This document shows, piece after piece, positions 9,048 through 18,282 of a stretch of DNA of 64,000 nucleotides. The stretch spans positions 21,929 to 85,928 of the forward strand of contig NZ_AWZT01000033.1 of NCBI RefSeq assembly GCF_000472525.1. Reading direction: 5' to 3'. The notes beneath the pieces are model-generated. The model was given only the letters and a program-made list of their open reading frames with translations, ran no database searches and was not told the DNA's origin. The stretch comes from Paraburkholderia dilworthii. Its GTDB lineage: Bacteria; Pseudomonadota; Gammaproteobacteria; Burkholderiales; Burkholderiaceae. Position 1 is the stretch's first letter, and every line of letters starts with the position of its first letter. Both the position numbers and the translations under genes were made by a program.

Positions 9048-11355
9048 TTACGATTCCTTTTGTGTAGTTGTGGGAAGAAGCCTCTTCCTGGAGTTCGGCA
9101 AGCAGATTCGCGGCGCCGGTGACGCGTGCCGTTGCGTCCGGCGGCAACGAACGCAAGCTGCGCTGGAGCGTCTCGATGGCCTCGGCGACGCGGCCTGTCG
9201 AGCGCAACAGATCGGCCAGGTAGTGAGCGGCATCGACGCGCGCGGGCACCGAGCCGAACGCGAGCGCCGTCGAGAGCGCCGTGCGCAGACCCAGTTCCGC
9301 GGCGTTCACGTCGCCGAGCGCCCACTGCGCGCGTGCCCGCGTGACGAGCAGCTTGCCCAGGTAGACACGCTCCTGACGGGCAAGCGTCTCGTCGATGGCC
9401 GTCGCCAGAATCGCCTCGCACGTCTTCGCGCGACCGGCGCGCAGCAGCAATTCACCGTACTGCCACGTCTTGAACGAATAGAACAGCGCACCGCCATTGC
9501 AAACGACGTGGTTATCGTAGCCGTCGAGCATCACGGTCTCCGCTTCGTCGGATTGCCCGAGCGCGCTGAGATGACAGGCGCGCAGCACCTGGCCGACTCC
9601 GCGATAAAACGCAAAGCCATGTGCGATCGACACCGATTCGAGTTCGCTCGCGAGGCGGCCTAGCCGGTCCACGTCATCGAACAGCGCGGCGAGCCACGCG
9701 GCGCCCTGTAAATTGACGACGTGAGCGAGCGCGTGCACGCCCGGCTCGGTCGTGCGCAGGATCAGCATCTCCATTGCGCGGCGTGCCTGTCCGAAGGCGC
9801 CGATCTGATACGCGGCGAGTCCTTCGAAAGTCAACGCGAGACTTGCGAGGTCGATGCCTTGTGAGCCGGTGCGGATGTCGTTGCGCGCCACGCCAAGCAG
9901 ATTGCCGCGCGCGAGACAGGCGAGGGCTTCTTCGCTGTCGCCAAGCCAGAACAGCGTGTTGGTCATCGCGACGTGGGCTTCGTCGAGCGACACGCGGTCG
10001 CCGCCGTTCTGCGCGCGCTCCAGCATGTTTTGCGCGGTCGCGCGTGCCTGCTTCAGTTGCAGCGTCGTCAACTGTGTGGTCCAGATGCCGAACTGGATCG
10101 CGGCGATTTCGGCGGGCGTGCAGACGCCTTCGCCGATCGCAAGCGCGGCGGCGTAGCAGGCGGTCGCCTCCGCGTACAGCCAGCCGTGCACGCTGCGCAA
10201 GCTCATGCCGAGCAGGCGATAGGCGTCGAACTGTAGACGGCGCACGGCTTCCTGCTCGTTCGGCGTTTGCAGCACGTCGATGCAGCGGCGCAGCGGCGGA
10301 ATGGCTTCGGCGAACTTGGATTCCTCAATCAGCGCGCTTGCATGCTCGAGACACTTGCGCGCTTCGCGATGATGTTCCTCGCGCGATTTGAGGCGCCGTT
10401 CGATTGTCTTGCGGCCCACGCCGAGCATCGCGGCGGCGGCGCTCTTGTTGCCGCTCGTGCGTTCGAGCGCGCGGTCGATCAGCAGATCCTCGGCAGCGGT
10501 GAGCTTGTCGCGGCCTTCCAGCTGCAACAGCATGTCGGCGAGACTGGCACGCGATACCGGGCCGCTCGTCTCGTTGGCGAGAAACGGCTCGAGCGTGTCC
10601 ACGTCGATGAGCGGGCTTTCGGCCAGCACGCTCAACTGGCTGATCAGATTGCGCAATTGCCGGATGTGACCGGGCCACGGGTGCTGCGCAAGACGCCGCA
10701 ACGCGGCCGGCGAAAACTCGAGGCGGCGCGTGTGCTGTGACGCAAAGTGATTGGCGAGCACGGGGATGTCTTCCACGCGCTGTTCGAGCCCGGGCACCGC
10801 GAGCACGAAGACCGCGAGCCGGTAGAACAGATCCTCGCGGAACAGTCCCTCGCGCGCGAGTTCGCGCAGGTCGCGGTGAGTTGCGGCAACCACACGTCCG
10901 GCAAAGTGCAGACTAGTTGACGATCCGAGCGGGCGGAATGTGCGCGTTTCGAGTACGCGCAGCAGTTTCGGCTGTAACGCGAGCGGCAACTCGCCGATCT
11001 CATCGAGCAGCAGCGTGCCCTTGCCGACCTGCTGGAAAAGCCCCAGGCGATTTTCGCCCGCGCCGGTGAACGCGCCTTTGACGTGCCCGAACAGTTCCGC
11101 TTCGACGAGATGCTCGGGAATCGCGCCGCAATTGACGTCGACGAATGGTTGATCCTGGCGCTGGCTGTGCGCGTGAACACGACGCGCAACCAGTTCCTTG
11201 CCGGAGCCGGTCGGCCCGAAAATGAGCAGCGGATGATCGGTGGGAGCAACCCGATCGATCATCCGGACCAGTTGGCGAAACGCCGGTGCGCCGCCCACGA
11301 AGGAGCCGGAATCGGCCTTGTCGTGGGCGAACGGAACGACAGGGGTATAACTCAT
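9037..11355 (-). CDS. Sigma-54-dependent activator with C-terminal helical (TPR-like) region
   Basis: 772 residues. The AAA+ domain is at the very N-terminus: Walker A GPTGSGKE at 47-54, the GAFTGA sigma-54 contact loop at 94-99, Walker B LLLDEIGE at 115-122 and the FREDLFYRL arginine segment near 172-180. A Fis-type helix-turn-helix follows at about 300-323. Then come some 440 residues of Ala/Leu-rich repeated helices that resemble TPR arrays. Most sigma-54 activators carry the sensor domain in front of AAA+, so this order is unusual. The gene is first in an operon with the DUF917 and racemase genes, so it may control its own operon or a linked sigma-54 promoter. Confidence 0.88.
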   Translation of the reverse strand: MSYTPVVPFAHDKADSGSFVGGAPAFRQLVRMIDRVAPTDHPLLIFGPTGSGKELVARRVHAHSQRQDQPFVDVNCGAIPEHLVEAELFGHVKGAFTGAGENRLGLFQQVGKGTLLLDEIGELPLALQPKLLRVLETRTFRPLGSSTSLHFAGRVVAATHRDLRELAREGLFREDLFYRLAVFVLAVPGLEQRVEDIPVLANHFASQHTRRLEFSPAALRRLAQHPWPGHIRQLRNLISQLSVLAESPLIDVDTLEPFLANETSGPVSRASLADMLLQLEGRDKLTAAEDLLIDRALERTSGNKSAAAAMLGVGRKTIERRLKSREEHHREARKCLEHASALIEESKFAEAIPPLRRCIDVLQTPNEQEAVRRLQFDAYRLLGMSLRSVHGWLYAEATACYAAALAIGEGVCTPAEIAAIQFGIWTTQLTTLQLKQARATAQNMLERAQNGGDRVSLDEAHVAMTNTLFWLGDSEEALACLARGNLLGVARNDIRTGSQGIDLASLALTFEGLAAYQIGAFGQARRAMEMLILRTTEPGVHALAHVVNLQGAAWLAALFDDVDRLGRLASELESVSIAHGFAFYRGVGQVLRACHLSALGQSDEAETVMLDGYDNHVVCNGGALFYSFKTWQYGELLLRAGRAKTCEAILATAIDETLARQERVYLGKLLVTRARAQWALGDVNAAELGLRTALSTALAFGSVPARVDAAHYLADLLRSTGRVAEAIETLQRSLRSLPPDATARVTGAANLLAELQEEASSHNYTKGIVNGI

Positions 11356-11974
11356 TACAAAGTACGCTCCACATGATCCGCGTGCAGCGCTACGCGGAAA
11401 TGGCCGTCGCAGAAACGGCGGTCATGCATCGATCCGGTGTCTGGCGAAACTTCCGATTCCGCTGTCGGAATAGTCCGCCATAAGAAGTGACAGAGTATGA
11501 CGGCTTGTTGCCGATGTTGTCTTTCGAAATTAACCCTCGCGGCAGTGCGTGTGCGCGCTTCATCGCAGCGCCTTGCGGCTGCTGCTGGAAGGCTTCGCTG
11601 CGACTCTGTCCTGGCGACGGCCGCGATGATCGAGCGTGAGAACAACCCACGAAGATGGGCTGACGCAGGAGCGCAGCCGCGCCCGCAGGCTCACGATACG
11701 TGATTGATATATCGGCGCCGCGGCAATGATTCTTTAATGTTCGCGGGCGATGGCGCGCGTGTGGCCGTTATGAGCCGAGGGCGTGAGGCAGAACCAGCCC
11801 AACTGCCACTTCGATGCAGCTGCGTTGCGCGTCGACGCGCTGGCTTCGATTTGCGTTGACCCGCATCGGGTTGCGGGCGGGCTGTGGACGCGTTGTGGCC
11901 GAGCGGACGATGTATCGTCGCCACGCTCGCTGTATGTCATGACCGGACCGATGCAACGGCCCGACAAAGGATGG
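11356..11974. other. 619-bp intergenic region upstream of the sigma-54 activator
   Basis: No supported gene. It contains the promoter side of the activator gene (minus strand). An inverted repeat ATTCCG (11456-11461), spacer CTGT, CGGAAT (11466-11471) sits about 100 bp upstream of the activator start and is a candidate operator. No good -24/-12 GG-N10-GC element was found by eye. Confidence 0.4.
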
Positions 11975-12358
11975 TTATGGTCCGACTCGCAGAATCATTC
12001 CTGTGGAAATCCGCACCATCAGATAGTCTCCGCCGATGCCGATCCACGAATAACCGCGCGGCGGAGGCGCGAGCCGGTAGGCGCGCCAGTCGTCGATCAC
12101 GTATTGACGGTCGCGGTATTCGCGAGGCAGGCGATCACCCTTGCGCCAATGTCCAGGCGCGTTCGCCGAGTTGCCCGGGCCGTCGGGGCGGTGTCCGGGC
12201 GGAGTCGATTTGTGGCCATGACCATTCGATCCCTGGCCGTGATCGCCGCCCTTGCCGGAGTTGCCCGGGTTGCCATGAGGCGGTTGCGCGAGAGCGAGCG
12301 ACGATGCCAGCATACCCGCGGCCATCATCGACGCGAGAAATATGCGGGATTTCTTCAT
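11975..12358 (-). CDS. Exported Gly/His-rich protein with RcnB-like C-terminus
   Basis: 127 residues. A signal peptide (MKKSRIFLASMMAAG ... ALAQ) is followed by a low-complexity Gly/His/Asn/Pro region of about 60 residues and a C-terminal segment with YVIDDWRAYRL and PPPRGYSWIGIGGDYLMV. That ending is typical of the RcnB periplasmic family, linked in E. coli to nickel/cobalt homeostasis. The histidines would fit metal contact, but this is inference. Start 12358 is preferred over 12364 because an AGGAG lies 6 nt upstream of it. Monocistronic by appearance. Confidence 0.8.
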   Translation of the reverse strand: MKKSRIFLASMMAAGMLASSLALAQPPHGNPGNSGKGGDHGQGSNGHGHKSTPPGHRPDGPGNSANAPGHWRKGDRLPREYRDRQYVIDDWRAYRLAPPPRGYSWIGIGGDYLMVRISTGMILRVGP

Positions 12359-12614
12359 TAACATCTCCTGTGAAACTAGCAGCTTCAAAGTGGCGGGGCA
12401 CTGAAACGGAATAGCGCGCTAAATCCGTCAGGTTTGTATGTTAGCGGGCTGCGGTCGTCTGGCGAACAGAAAATCCTGCACGCTGTTGCTCGCATGCACG
12501 CCATGATTTTGCGGGCACGCGGATAGCGCAGAGCGCCGCGTCCCGTACGGCCTGCCAGGAATTCACAATCAAAGCGATGCCATGCATCGAAAAGAATGCG
12601 TTGAAAAATCCCGG

Positions 12615-12634
12615 GTGCCGGCTTATTCCGGCAC
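12615..12634 (-). terminator. Probable terminator of the 12644-12892 gene
   Basis: Perfect 7-bp stem: GTGCCGG, loop CTTATT, CCGGCAC. Reading on the minus strand it follows the stop codon of the small gene by 9 bp, and an ATTTTT run lies 6 nt beyond the stem. The gap before the T-run makes it less than canonical. Confidence 0.5.
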
Positions 12635-12643
12635 TGCCGCTTA

Positions 12644-12892
12644 TTAGCTGGTGCTCAATGAAACCGGATGAGCGGTGCTATTTGAGGCTTGCGCTTCGAG
12701 TTCGTCCAGTTGCAGCAGGAGGACGTCGAGCGAACGCAATTGGGCATTTGTAAGGTGCTGCGAATCGAGCAACTGATGAAGCCGCACGCGCCAGTAGGCG
12801 GCTGGCAGGATGGGCCCTGCGAGGTCTCCGGCCATTGATTCGCTCATTACTCGCGCAAGATGCGCGATCTCCAGGTCGATTAGCGTGACCAT
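12644..12892 (-). CDS. Small helical protein, paralogue of 6095-6283
   Basis: 82 residues with IDLEIAHLARVM near the N-terminus, PAAYWRVRLHQL in the middle, and a leucine-rich C-terminal helix (LRSLDVLLLQLDELE). This matches the layout of the 62-residue protein at 6095-6283. The ATG at 12892 has a GAGGTGGGG ribosome binding site directly upstream, so it is chosen over the ATG at 12940. Function unknown. A hairpin-prone, AT-rich region lies upstream, with GCGGC/GCCGC arms at 12955-12959 and 12989-12993 enclosing CCAAT/ATTGG. Confidence 0.6.
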   Translation of the reverse strand: MVTLIDLEIAHLARVMSESMAGDLAGPILPAAYWRVRLHQLLDSQHLTNAQLRSLDVLLLQLDELEAQASNSTAHPVSLSTS

Positions 12893-13179
12893 ACCCCACC
12901 TCGCAACGTTCGTTCTTGTTGTGTAACCAAGAGCTATCAAACATTAGTCCAAATGCGGCAAATAACCAATTAGTCGATTATTGGCAGGGCCGCAAAAGCC
13001 GACGGCGCTGAGTTGCACGAAATCCATACAGCATGATGTGCAAGCGAGTAGCCGAATTCTCTTCCGCCGCGACAGCAAATGTTAAATATGCCTGGTTGTC
13101 GCTTGTTGCATTTTGCCTGATTTTCTTAAGGGCCTTTCCATATCGTTCGTCACATGACAATGAAGATAGAGGAAACGCC

Positions 13180-13370
13180 ATGAAAACCACGCTTAAACCA
13201 CTGACATGCGTGCTGGATTCGCGCTTGTTCTTGCCGCATAGGGCGGCGGCGGTGGCAATGGCGGCAGCACGCCGAGCGGCACGCTGCGTGTTCAGACGAC
13301 AGACGCCCCGGCGTGCGGATTGGACCACGTTTATGTGCCCGTCAACAAGGTGCGCGTGAGCATGAACGCG
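13180..13370 (+). pseudogene. DUF4382 lipoprotein remnant
   Basis: An ATG at 13180 with an upstream GAGGAAACGCC-type ribosome binding site opens MKTTLKPLTC. The continuation of a lipoprotein signal is found in another frame: MRAGFALVLAA at 13206, then a TAG exactly where the lipobox cysteine should be, then a poly-Gly linker and LRVQTTDAPACGLDHVYVPV, the start signature of DUF4382 domains. The frame then loses similarity after VNKVRVSMNA. So the remnant carries one frameshift, one stop and loss of the C-terminal domain. It is bounded by the 3' end of the binding protein gene at 13452. Confidence 0.6.
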
Positions 13371-13451
13371 CACGGCGCTACAGCGCGACTTCGGCGAACG
13401 AACTGTGACGCGCGCCAGAGCCTTGCTGATAGTGTGACTACACGAAGTGGC

Positions 13452-15032
13452 TCACGCCGCGTCGAGCCACGCAAATTCCGCGAACCGGTAACCCATCAAG
13501 CGGCCCGAGGGCGAGCCGGCCAGACCCTTTACGCGACTACTATGCGCGTCGATAAAGTTGATGAACGCCGGAATGATGATGCTGCCTTTCTCGTAGACGA
13601 TGGTTTGCATGTCGCCGTAAATCTGCTTGCGTCTGGTCTCGTCCTTCTCCTCGCGCGCCTGTAGCAGAAGCTGGTCGAACTGCGGATTCTTCCAGCCCGA
13701 CTCGTTCCACACAGAATCCGATTTGAAGAATTGCGTGTAGAGCAGATCGAGCGTGGGCCGCGGCAGGATCGAGCCGTAGGTCATTGGGTGCTTCATCCAG
13801 TGCGTCGACCAGTAGCCGTCCGCCGGCACACGGCGCACGTCGAGCTTGAGGTCGGTTTGCATCGCGGCCTGCTGCAGCATTAGCGCGGAGTCGAGCGCCG
13901 ATTCGATCGATGGCGGCACCACCATTTCCGCAGCCGTCCCCGACAATTTGCCTTTCTTGATGAGCGACTTTGCGCGGTCGGGGTCATAGGTCCGCTGCGG
14001 CAGTCCAGCGAGGTAATACGGATGCCAGGCCGGCACCGGATGATCGTTGCCGATCGTCGCATAGCCGCGCAGCATCGTCTTCTGAATGCGCTCGCGATCA
14101 TGCAGCGACTTGATCGCCTGGACGAACTCGGGATTGCTGGTAGGCGTCGCGTCCTGGCGCAGGATCAGATCGGTGTAGAGACCGGACTGACTTTCGAGCA
14201 CGCCAAAGCCGCCGGCCCGCTTCAGACGATCGACGTCGCGTGCGGGCACCGGTGACACGAGCTGAATGTCGCCTGCGAGGAGCGCATTCAGGCGCGCAGC
14301 ATCGTCGACGATGCCGACGAGCTGCACCTCGTCGAGATACGGCAAACCCGGCTTCCAGAAATTCGGGTTGCGCGTGCCCACGCATCGGCCGCCTGGCATG
14401 AACTCCTTGCAGACGAACGGGCCGGTGCCATTGCCCTTCGAAAAGTCCTTCGTACCCGCCGCGACGATCACGAAATGCGGCACGGCGAGCAATGCGGGCA
14501 AATCGACGTTGGGCGCATTCAGCACGATTTCCACCTGCTGCGTTCCGTTTGCCTTGACCGAGTCGAACGCATCGGCAATCGACTTCGCCTTCGATGCCGT
14601 GGCCGGCTCTTTGTGGCGCGAGAGTGAGAACACGACATCGTCGGAGGTGAGCGGCTTGCCGTCGTGAAAGTGCACGTTCGGCTTGAGCTTGATGATCCAG
14701 CGCTTATGGTCGCTGGTATCGAACGCATCCGCGAGTGCGTTTTGCACCTTGAAGTTGCTGTCGAACTCGGTCAGGCCGCTATAGAAGATGAACATGCGCG
14801 AATAGTCGGCGGTATGCGAGGCCTTCGCGGGATCGAGCGAATCCGACTGCGACTGGTTGGCCGTCGCGACTCGCAAGGTGCCGCCCTTACGCGGCGTGGC
14901 AGTGTTGCCAGCCGTGGCTGCGCCGGCGAGCGCGGACCACCCCGCGGTTGCGGCGGCGCCCGCTGCGAGAAGCGCCTTCACGGCGCGTCTGCGGTCGAGG
15001 TCGGGGCTGTCGGTGTCGAGTGTCGTGGTCAT
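13452..15032 (-). CDS. ABC transporter substrate-binding protein, family 5, Tat signal
   Basis: 526 residues. Twin arginines (DLDRRRAVKALL) precede an Ala-rich hydrophobic core, so Tat export is likely. The mature protein starts with RKGGTLRVATANQSQ and has FHDGKPLTSDDVVFS. It matches the protein at 1943-3514 along its length, for example WSTHWMKHP, LYTQFFKSDSVWNESGWK near the C-terminus, so the two are paralogues with possibly related ligands. It lies 63 bp downstream of the flavoenzyme gene at 15096-17153, on the same strand, with an AGGACAAGAAC ribosome binding site. No permease genes are present nearby. Confidence 0.9.
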   Translation of the reverse strand: MTTTLDTDSPDLDRRRAVKALLAAGAAATAGWSALAGAATAGNTATPRKGGTLRVATANQSQSDSLDPAKASHTADYSRMFIFYSGLTEFDSNFKVQNALADAFDTSDHKRWIIKLKPNVHFHDGKPLTSDDVVFSLSRHKEPATASKAKSIADAFDSVKANGTQQVEIVLNAPNVDLPALLAVPHFVIVAAGTKDFSKGNGTGPFVCKEFMPGGRCVGTRNPNFWKPGLPYLDEVQLVGIVDDAARLNALLAGDIQLVSPVPARDVDRLKRAGGFGVLESQSGLYTDLILRQDATPTSNPEFVQAIKSLHDRERIQKTMLRGYATIGNDHPVPAWHPYYLAGLPQRTYDPDRAKSLIKKGKLSGTAAEMVVPPSIESALDSALMLQQAAMQTDLKLDVRRVPADGYWSTHWMKHPMTYGSILPRPTLDLLYTQFFKSDSVWNESGWKNPQFDQLLLQAREEKDETRRKQIYGDMQTIVYEKGSIIIPAFINFIDAHSSRVKGLAGSPSGRLMGYRFAEFAWLDAA

Positions 15033-15095
15033 GTTCTTGTCCTGTGTGTTTGAGTCGAGCGGTAAGGTGGCCGCAAAGCCCGCGAGCGGATTTGC

Positions 15096-17153
15096 CTACA
15101 TCGCGACGCATAAGCGATACGCGTCGTAAATCGCCGTGTGGATGTCGCGCGACGCTACTGCGTCGCCGATCCGGTAGAGATGGAACTGCGCGTCGCCGTT
15201 CGCGGGCTGCCCGAGCGGCTGCGCCGCGCCGCGAGCGAAGGCCGCGAGATCCGTCTGGCCGTCGTTGACCGAGTGCACGCGCGCGGCTTCGAAGAGATCG
15301 TCCACGGCGATGGTTCCGCGTTCGACCACCACGTGCTCCGCTTCCATCTCTACGAGATCGCCGGTCAACTGGTGCCTGAAGATCGCGCGCAAAACGCCTG
15401 CGTCACCGCGCTGCACTTGCGTGAGCTCGACGTGCGCGCGCACCGGCACCTGCCACTTTTCGAGGTTGCGCATCCATACGAGGTCGTCGCCCCTGCCGCC
15501 GGTTTCCTGCGCGGGCAGCGCGTCGAGCAAGGCAAGACGCACGTCGAGTCCCGCCGCCACATAGCGCTCGGCGCATAGATAGGCGTTGTGCCGTCCGGTG
15601 CCGTCATACACGAGCACGCGTCCGCCTTTGGGCGGTGTGTCCGACAGTGCGTCGGCGACCGAGCGGCACCATTGCCCGCCCGCGAGTGCGTCCAGATCGG
15701 GAATGCCGCCGGTGGCCACGATCACCACGTCGGGACGCTGTTCGAGCACGTCGCCAAGTTCCGCGTACTGGTTGTAGCGGACTTCGACGCCGAGGCGCTC
15801 CAGTTCGCCGACCCGCCAGTCGACAATGCCGATCAGGTCCTTGCGCCAGCTTCCCGACGCGGCGAGCAGCACCTGGCCGCCCGCGCGATCGGCGGCCTCC
15901 AGCAAGCTCACGCGATGGCCGCGGCTCGCGCAGACGCGCGCCGCTTCCAGTCCTGCCGGTCCTGCGCCGACGACCAGCACCTTGCGCGGCGTCGCGCTCG
16001 GTGCAATCTCATGCGGCAGGAAAGTCTCGCGCGCAGTGGCCGGATTGTGGATGCAGGTCGCCTTCGTGTTGCGGCAATACGAGCCGCCCACGCACGGGCG
16101 CGCGGCTTCTTCGCGGCCGGTCTCGATGAGCCGCACGAGATGCGGCTCTGCAATGTGTGCGCGCGTCATGCCGACCATGTCGATGAGGCCCTCGCCGATC
16201 GCATAACGCGCGGTCGCGAGATCGGCGATCTTGGCGGCGTGAAAGACCGGCAGCCGCACCGCGCGCCGGAACGCGGCGGCCTTCGAGAGCCAGGGCGCCG
16301 ACGGCATGAACATGCCCGGCATGCTGTTGACGATCAGCGACATCTTCGTGTCCATACGTCCGTAGACCACGTTGAAGAAATCGAACAATTCGCTTTGCTG
16401 GAGAATGCGCGCCATTTCCAGGCTTTCCTCGAAACTGCAACCGTCTTCGAGCGCGAAGCGCAGGCCGACCGGATACGCATCGCCGACTTCATTGCGAATC
16501 GCTTCGTGCACTTCAATCGCAAAACGGCACCGATTCGTCGCCGAGCCGCCGTAGCGGTCGGTGCGCAGATTCACGGTCGGATCGAGAAACTGTCCGATCA
16601 GATGACCGCCCGCATGCGTTTCCAGACCATCGAGCCCGCCTTCCATGCAGCGGCGCGCGGCGCGCCCGAAGTCGCTCACAATGCGTTTGATGTCGTGCTC
16701 GCTCATCGCTTGCGGGATCGCGCGATGCAGCGTTTCGCGGCGCGCGGAGGGCGCGAGCATCGGCAGCCACGGTTCGGCGTAAGGGTCGCCGCGTCTGCCC
16801 AGATGCGTGATCTGACACATCAGCGCGGCGCCGTGAGCGTGTACGCGTTCCGAGAACCGCTGCAAGTGCGGCACGACTTCGTCGACGCCCATGTTGATCT
16901 GCTGAAACGTATTCGGACTGTCGATGCTCACATTCGACGATCCCCCGAACATCGTGAGGCCGATGCCTCCCCGCGCTTTTTCCTCGTGATAGCGTTGATA
17001 GACTTCCTGCGGGAATTCGCCTTGAATGAGACGGCTCGCGTGGCTCGTGCTCATCACACGGTTTTTCAGCACGAGATGCTTGATGCTCAAAGGTTGCAGC
17101 AGGGGATCGGACGAAGCGGCCGGCCGCGTGTCGTCCGTATTGCGTTGGGTCAT
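15096..17153 (-). CDS. FMN/FAD oxidoreductase, Old Yellow Enzyme plus NAD(P)-binding domains (DgcA/TMADH-like)
   Basis: 685 residues in two parts. The first 350 form an OYE-type TIM barrel (VLKNRVMSTSHAS, THAGGHLIGQFLDP, NLRTDRYGGS). The second part begins with VLVVGAGPAGLEAA at about 393-406 and is an FAD/NAD(P) fold. Between them are Cys354, Cys360 and Cys367 in PCVGGSYC ... CIHNPA, the place of the iron-sulfur cluster in trimethylamine dehydrogenase-type enzymes, with the spacing seen in dimethylglycine/stachydrine demethylase relatives. A demethylase or amine oxidase role is therefore likely but the substrate is open. First gene of an operon with the binding protein at 13452; divergent from a LysR gene. 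Confidence 0.85.
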   Translation of the reverse strand: MTQRNTDDTRPAASSDPLLQPLSIKHLVLKNRVMSTSHASRLIQGEFPQEVYQRYHEEKARGGIGLTMFGGSSNVSIDSPNTFQQINMGVDEVVPHLQRFSERVHAHGAALMCQITHLGRRGDPYAEPWLPMLAPSARRETLHRAIPQAMSEHDIKRIVSDFGRAARRCMEGGLDGLETHAGGHLIGQFLDPTVNLRTDRYGGSATNRCRFAIEVHEAIRNEVGDAYPVGLRFALEDGCSFEESLEMARILQQSELFDFFNVVYGRMDTKMSLIVNSMPGMFMPSAPWLSKAAAFRRAVRLPVFHAAKIADLATARYAIGEGLIDMVGMTRAHIAEPHLVRLIETGREEAARPCVGGSYCRNTKATCIHNPATARETFLPHEIAPSATPRKVLVVGAGPAGLEAARVCASRGHRVSLLEAADRAGGQVLLAASGSWRKDLIGIVDWRVGELERLGVEVRYNQYAELGDVLEQRPDVVIVATGGIPDLDALAGGQWCRSVADALSDTPPKGGRVLVYDGTGRHNAYLCAERYVAAGLDVRLALLDALPAQETGGRGDDLVWMRNLEKWQVPVRAHVELTQVQRGDAGVLRAIFRHQLTGDLVEMEAEHVVVERGTIAVDDLFEAARVHSVNDGQTDLAAFARGAAQPLGQPANGDAQFHLYRIGDAVASRDIHTAIYDAYRLCVAM

Positions 17154-17251
17154 GTCGGGGCTCTCTGAATGGGTCTGCCGACAAAAGTAGAGTTGCCCTT
17201 AAAGCGCGTCAATTTACATCTTCGTCAACGCGGATTACATGGTGTTAGCCG

Positions 17252-18199
17252 ATGGCACTTCGACTTCCTTCGCTTCAGGCGCTGCACGTTTTTGAAGCCG
17301 CCGCGCGGCACCTGAGCTTGACGCGCGCGGCGCTCGAACTCAACGTCACCCCAGTGGCGGTGAGCCGCATGGTCGCGCGTCTCGAGGACGCTCTCGGCTT
17401 CAAGCTGTTCGCGCGAACGAAGACCGGGCTTGCGCTGACCGACGAGGGCGCGAAGCTGCATGTCGCGGTGGCCTCGGGCTTCGGTCTCGTGAGCGACACG
17501 ATCAACGAACTCAAGAGCCAGCAGGAAGAGAGCGAGACGGTCACGCTTTCCATTTCGAGCGGTTTTGCGGCGCAGTGGCTGCTGCCGCGTCACCAGCGCT
17601 TTCAGAGCGCCTTTCCTTCGGTCAACCTGCGCCTGCAGGTAATGGCGAGCCGGCTGTACGGTCCGCTCGACGGCGCCGATCTCGGCATTCGCTTGCACAA
17701 GCCGGGCTCGGCGGACGACGCGTTGTGCTTCTGTCCTGAGCTGATTCTCGCCGTATGCAGTCCGGACTATCTCACGCAATACGGGCCGCTCGACGCGCCG
17801 CGTCACGCGGGCGGCCACACGCTGATTCATCTCGAGCCGACCACGCACACGTGGGCCGACTATTTCGACGTGACGGGTATCGTCAATCGGGCATCGGCGA
17901 AGCATGTCAGCTATTCCGATCCGGGGCTGGCGTTGCAAGCCGCGATGCTCGGGCATGGCGTGATGCTCGGCTGGTTGCTTGCGGTCGCCGCGCCGCTCAA
18001 TTCGGGCACGGTGGTTCCGGCGTCGCAACGGATCGTCGAAACCGGCTGCAACTACGTGCTGGAGTGCCGCACGCGTGAGCCGTCTCGCGTGACGCGAGAG
18101 GTGGCGCAGTGGCTCATCGACGAAATGCGCGCCGAGCTGCGAAGGGCGGAACCGGTCCTCGCTTCAGTCGAGAAGGTGCAAAGCCGCGCGCCGGTTTGA
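17252..18199 (+). CDS. LysR family regulator (GcvA-like)
   Basis: 315 residues. The N-terminal winged helix-turn-helix (LQALHVFEAAARHLSLTRAA) and the C-terminal periplasmic-binding-like effector domain fit the GcvA subgroup. It is divergent from the OYE-type flavoenzyme and binding protein operon, with only 98 bp between the start codons, the usual layout for a LysR regulator and its target. The shared spacer (17154-17251) is AT-richer and contains the pattern GCGTCAATTTACATC. The effector is presumably the substrate of the divergent operon. Confidence 0.9.
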   Translation: MALRLPSLQALHVFEAAARHLSLTRAALELNVTPVAVSRMVARLEDALGFKLFARTKTGLALTDEGAKLHVAVASGFGLVSDTINELKSQQEESETVTLSISSGFAAQWLLPRHQRFQSAFPSVNLRLQVMASRLYGPLDGADLGIRLHKPGSADDALCFCPELILAVCSPDYLTQYGPLDAPRHAGGHTLIHLEPTTHTWADYFDVTGIVNRASAKHVSYSDPGLALQAAMLGHGVMLGWLLAVAAPLNSGTVVPASQRIVETGCNYVLECRTREPSRVTREVAQWLIDEMRAELRRAEPVLASVEKVQSRAPV

Positions 18200-18282
18200 C
18201 CGTTCTGCGTGCGGCGGTCTGCGACGGTATGCAGCGGCAAGCGATCCTGGCCGGGCCGCGTGCCGCATTTCTCAGCCGACGT

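Noticed and set aside
16048..16092. Canonical [4Fe-4S] cluster motif in the OYE-type enzyme
   Set aside because: Only three Cys are visible with C-x5-C-x6-C spacing, not the four of trimethylamine dehydrogenase, so a cluster is possible but not claimed.
15588..17168. 526-residue open frame on the plus strand
   Set aside because: Shadow of the OYE-type flavoenzyme gene, whose motifs are unambiguous on the minus strand.
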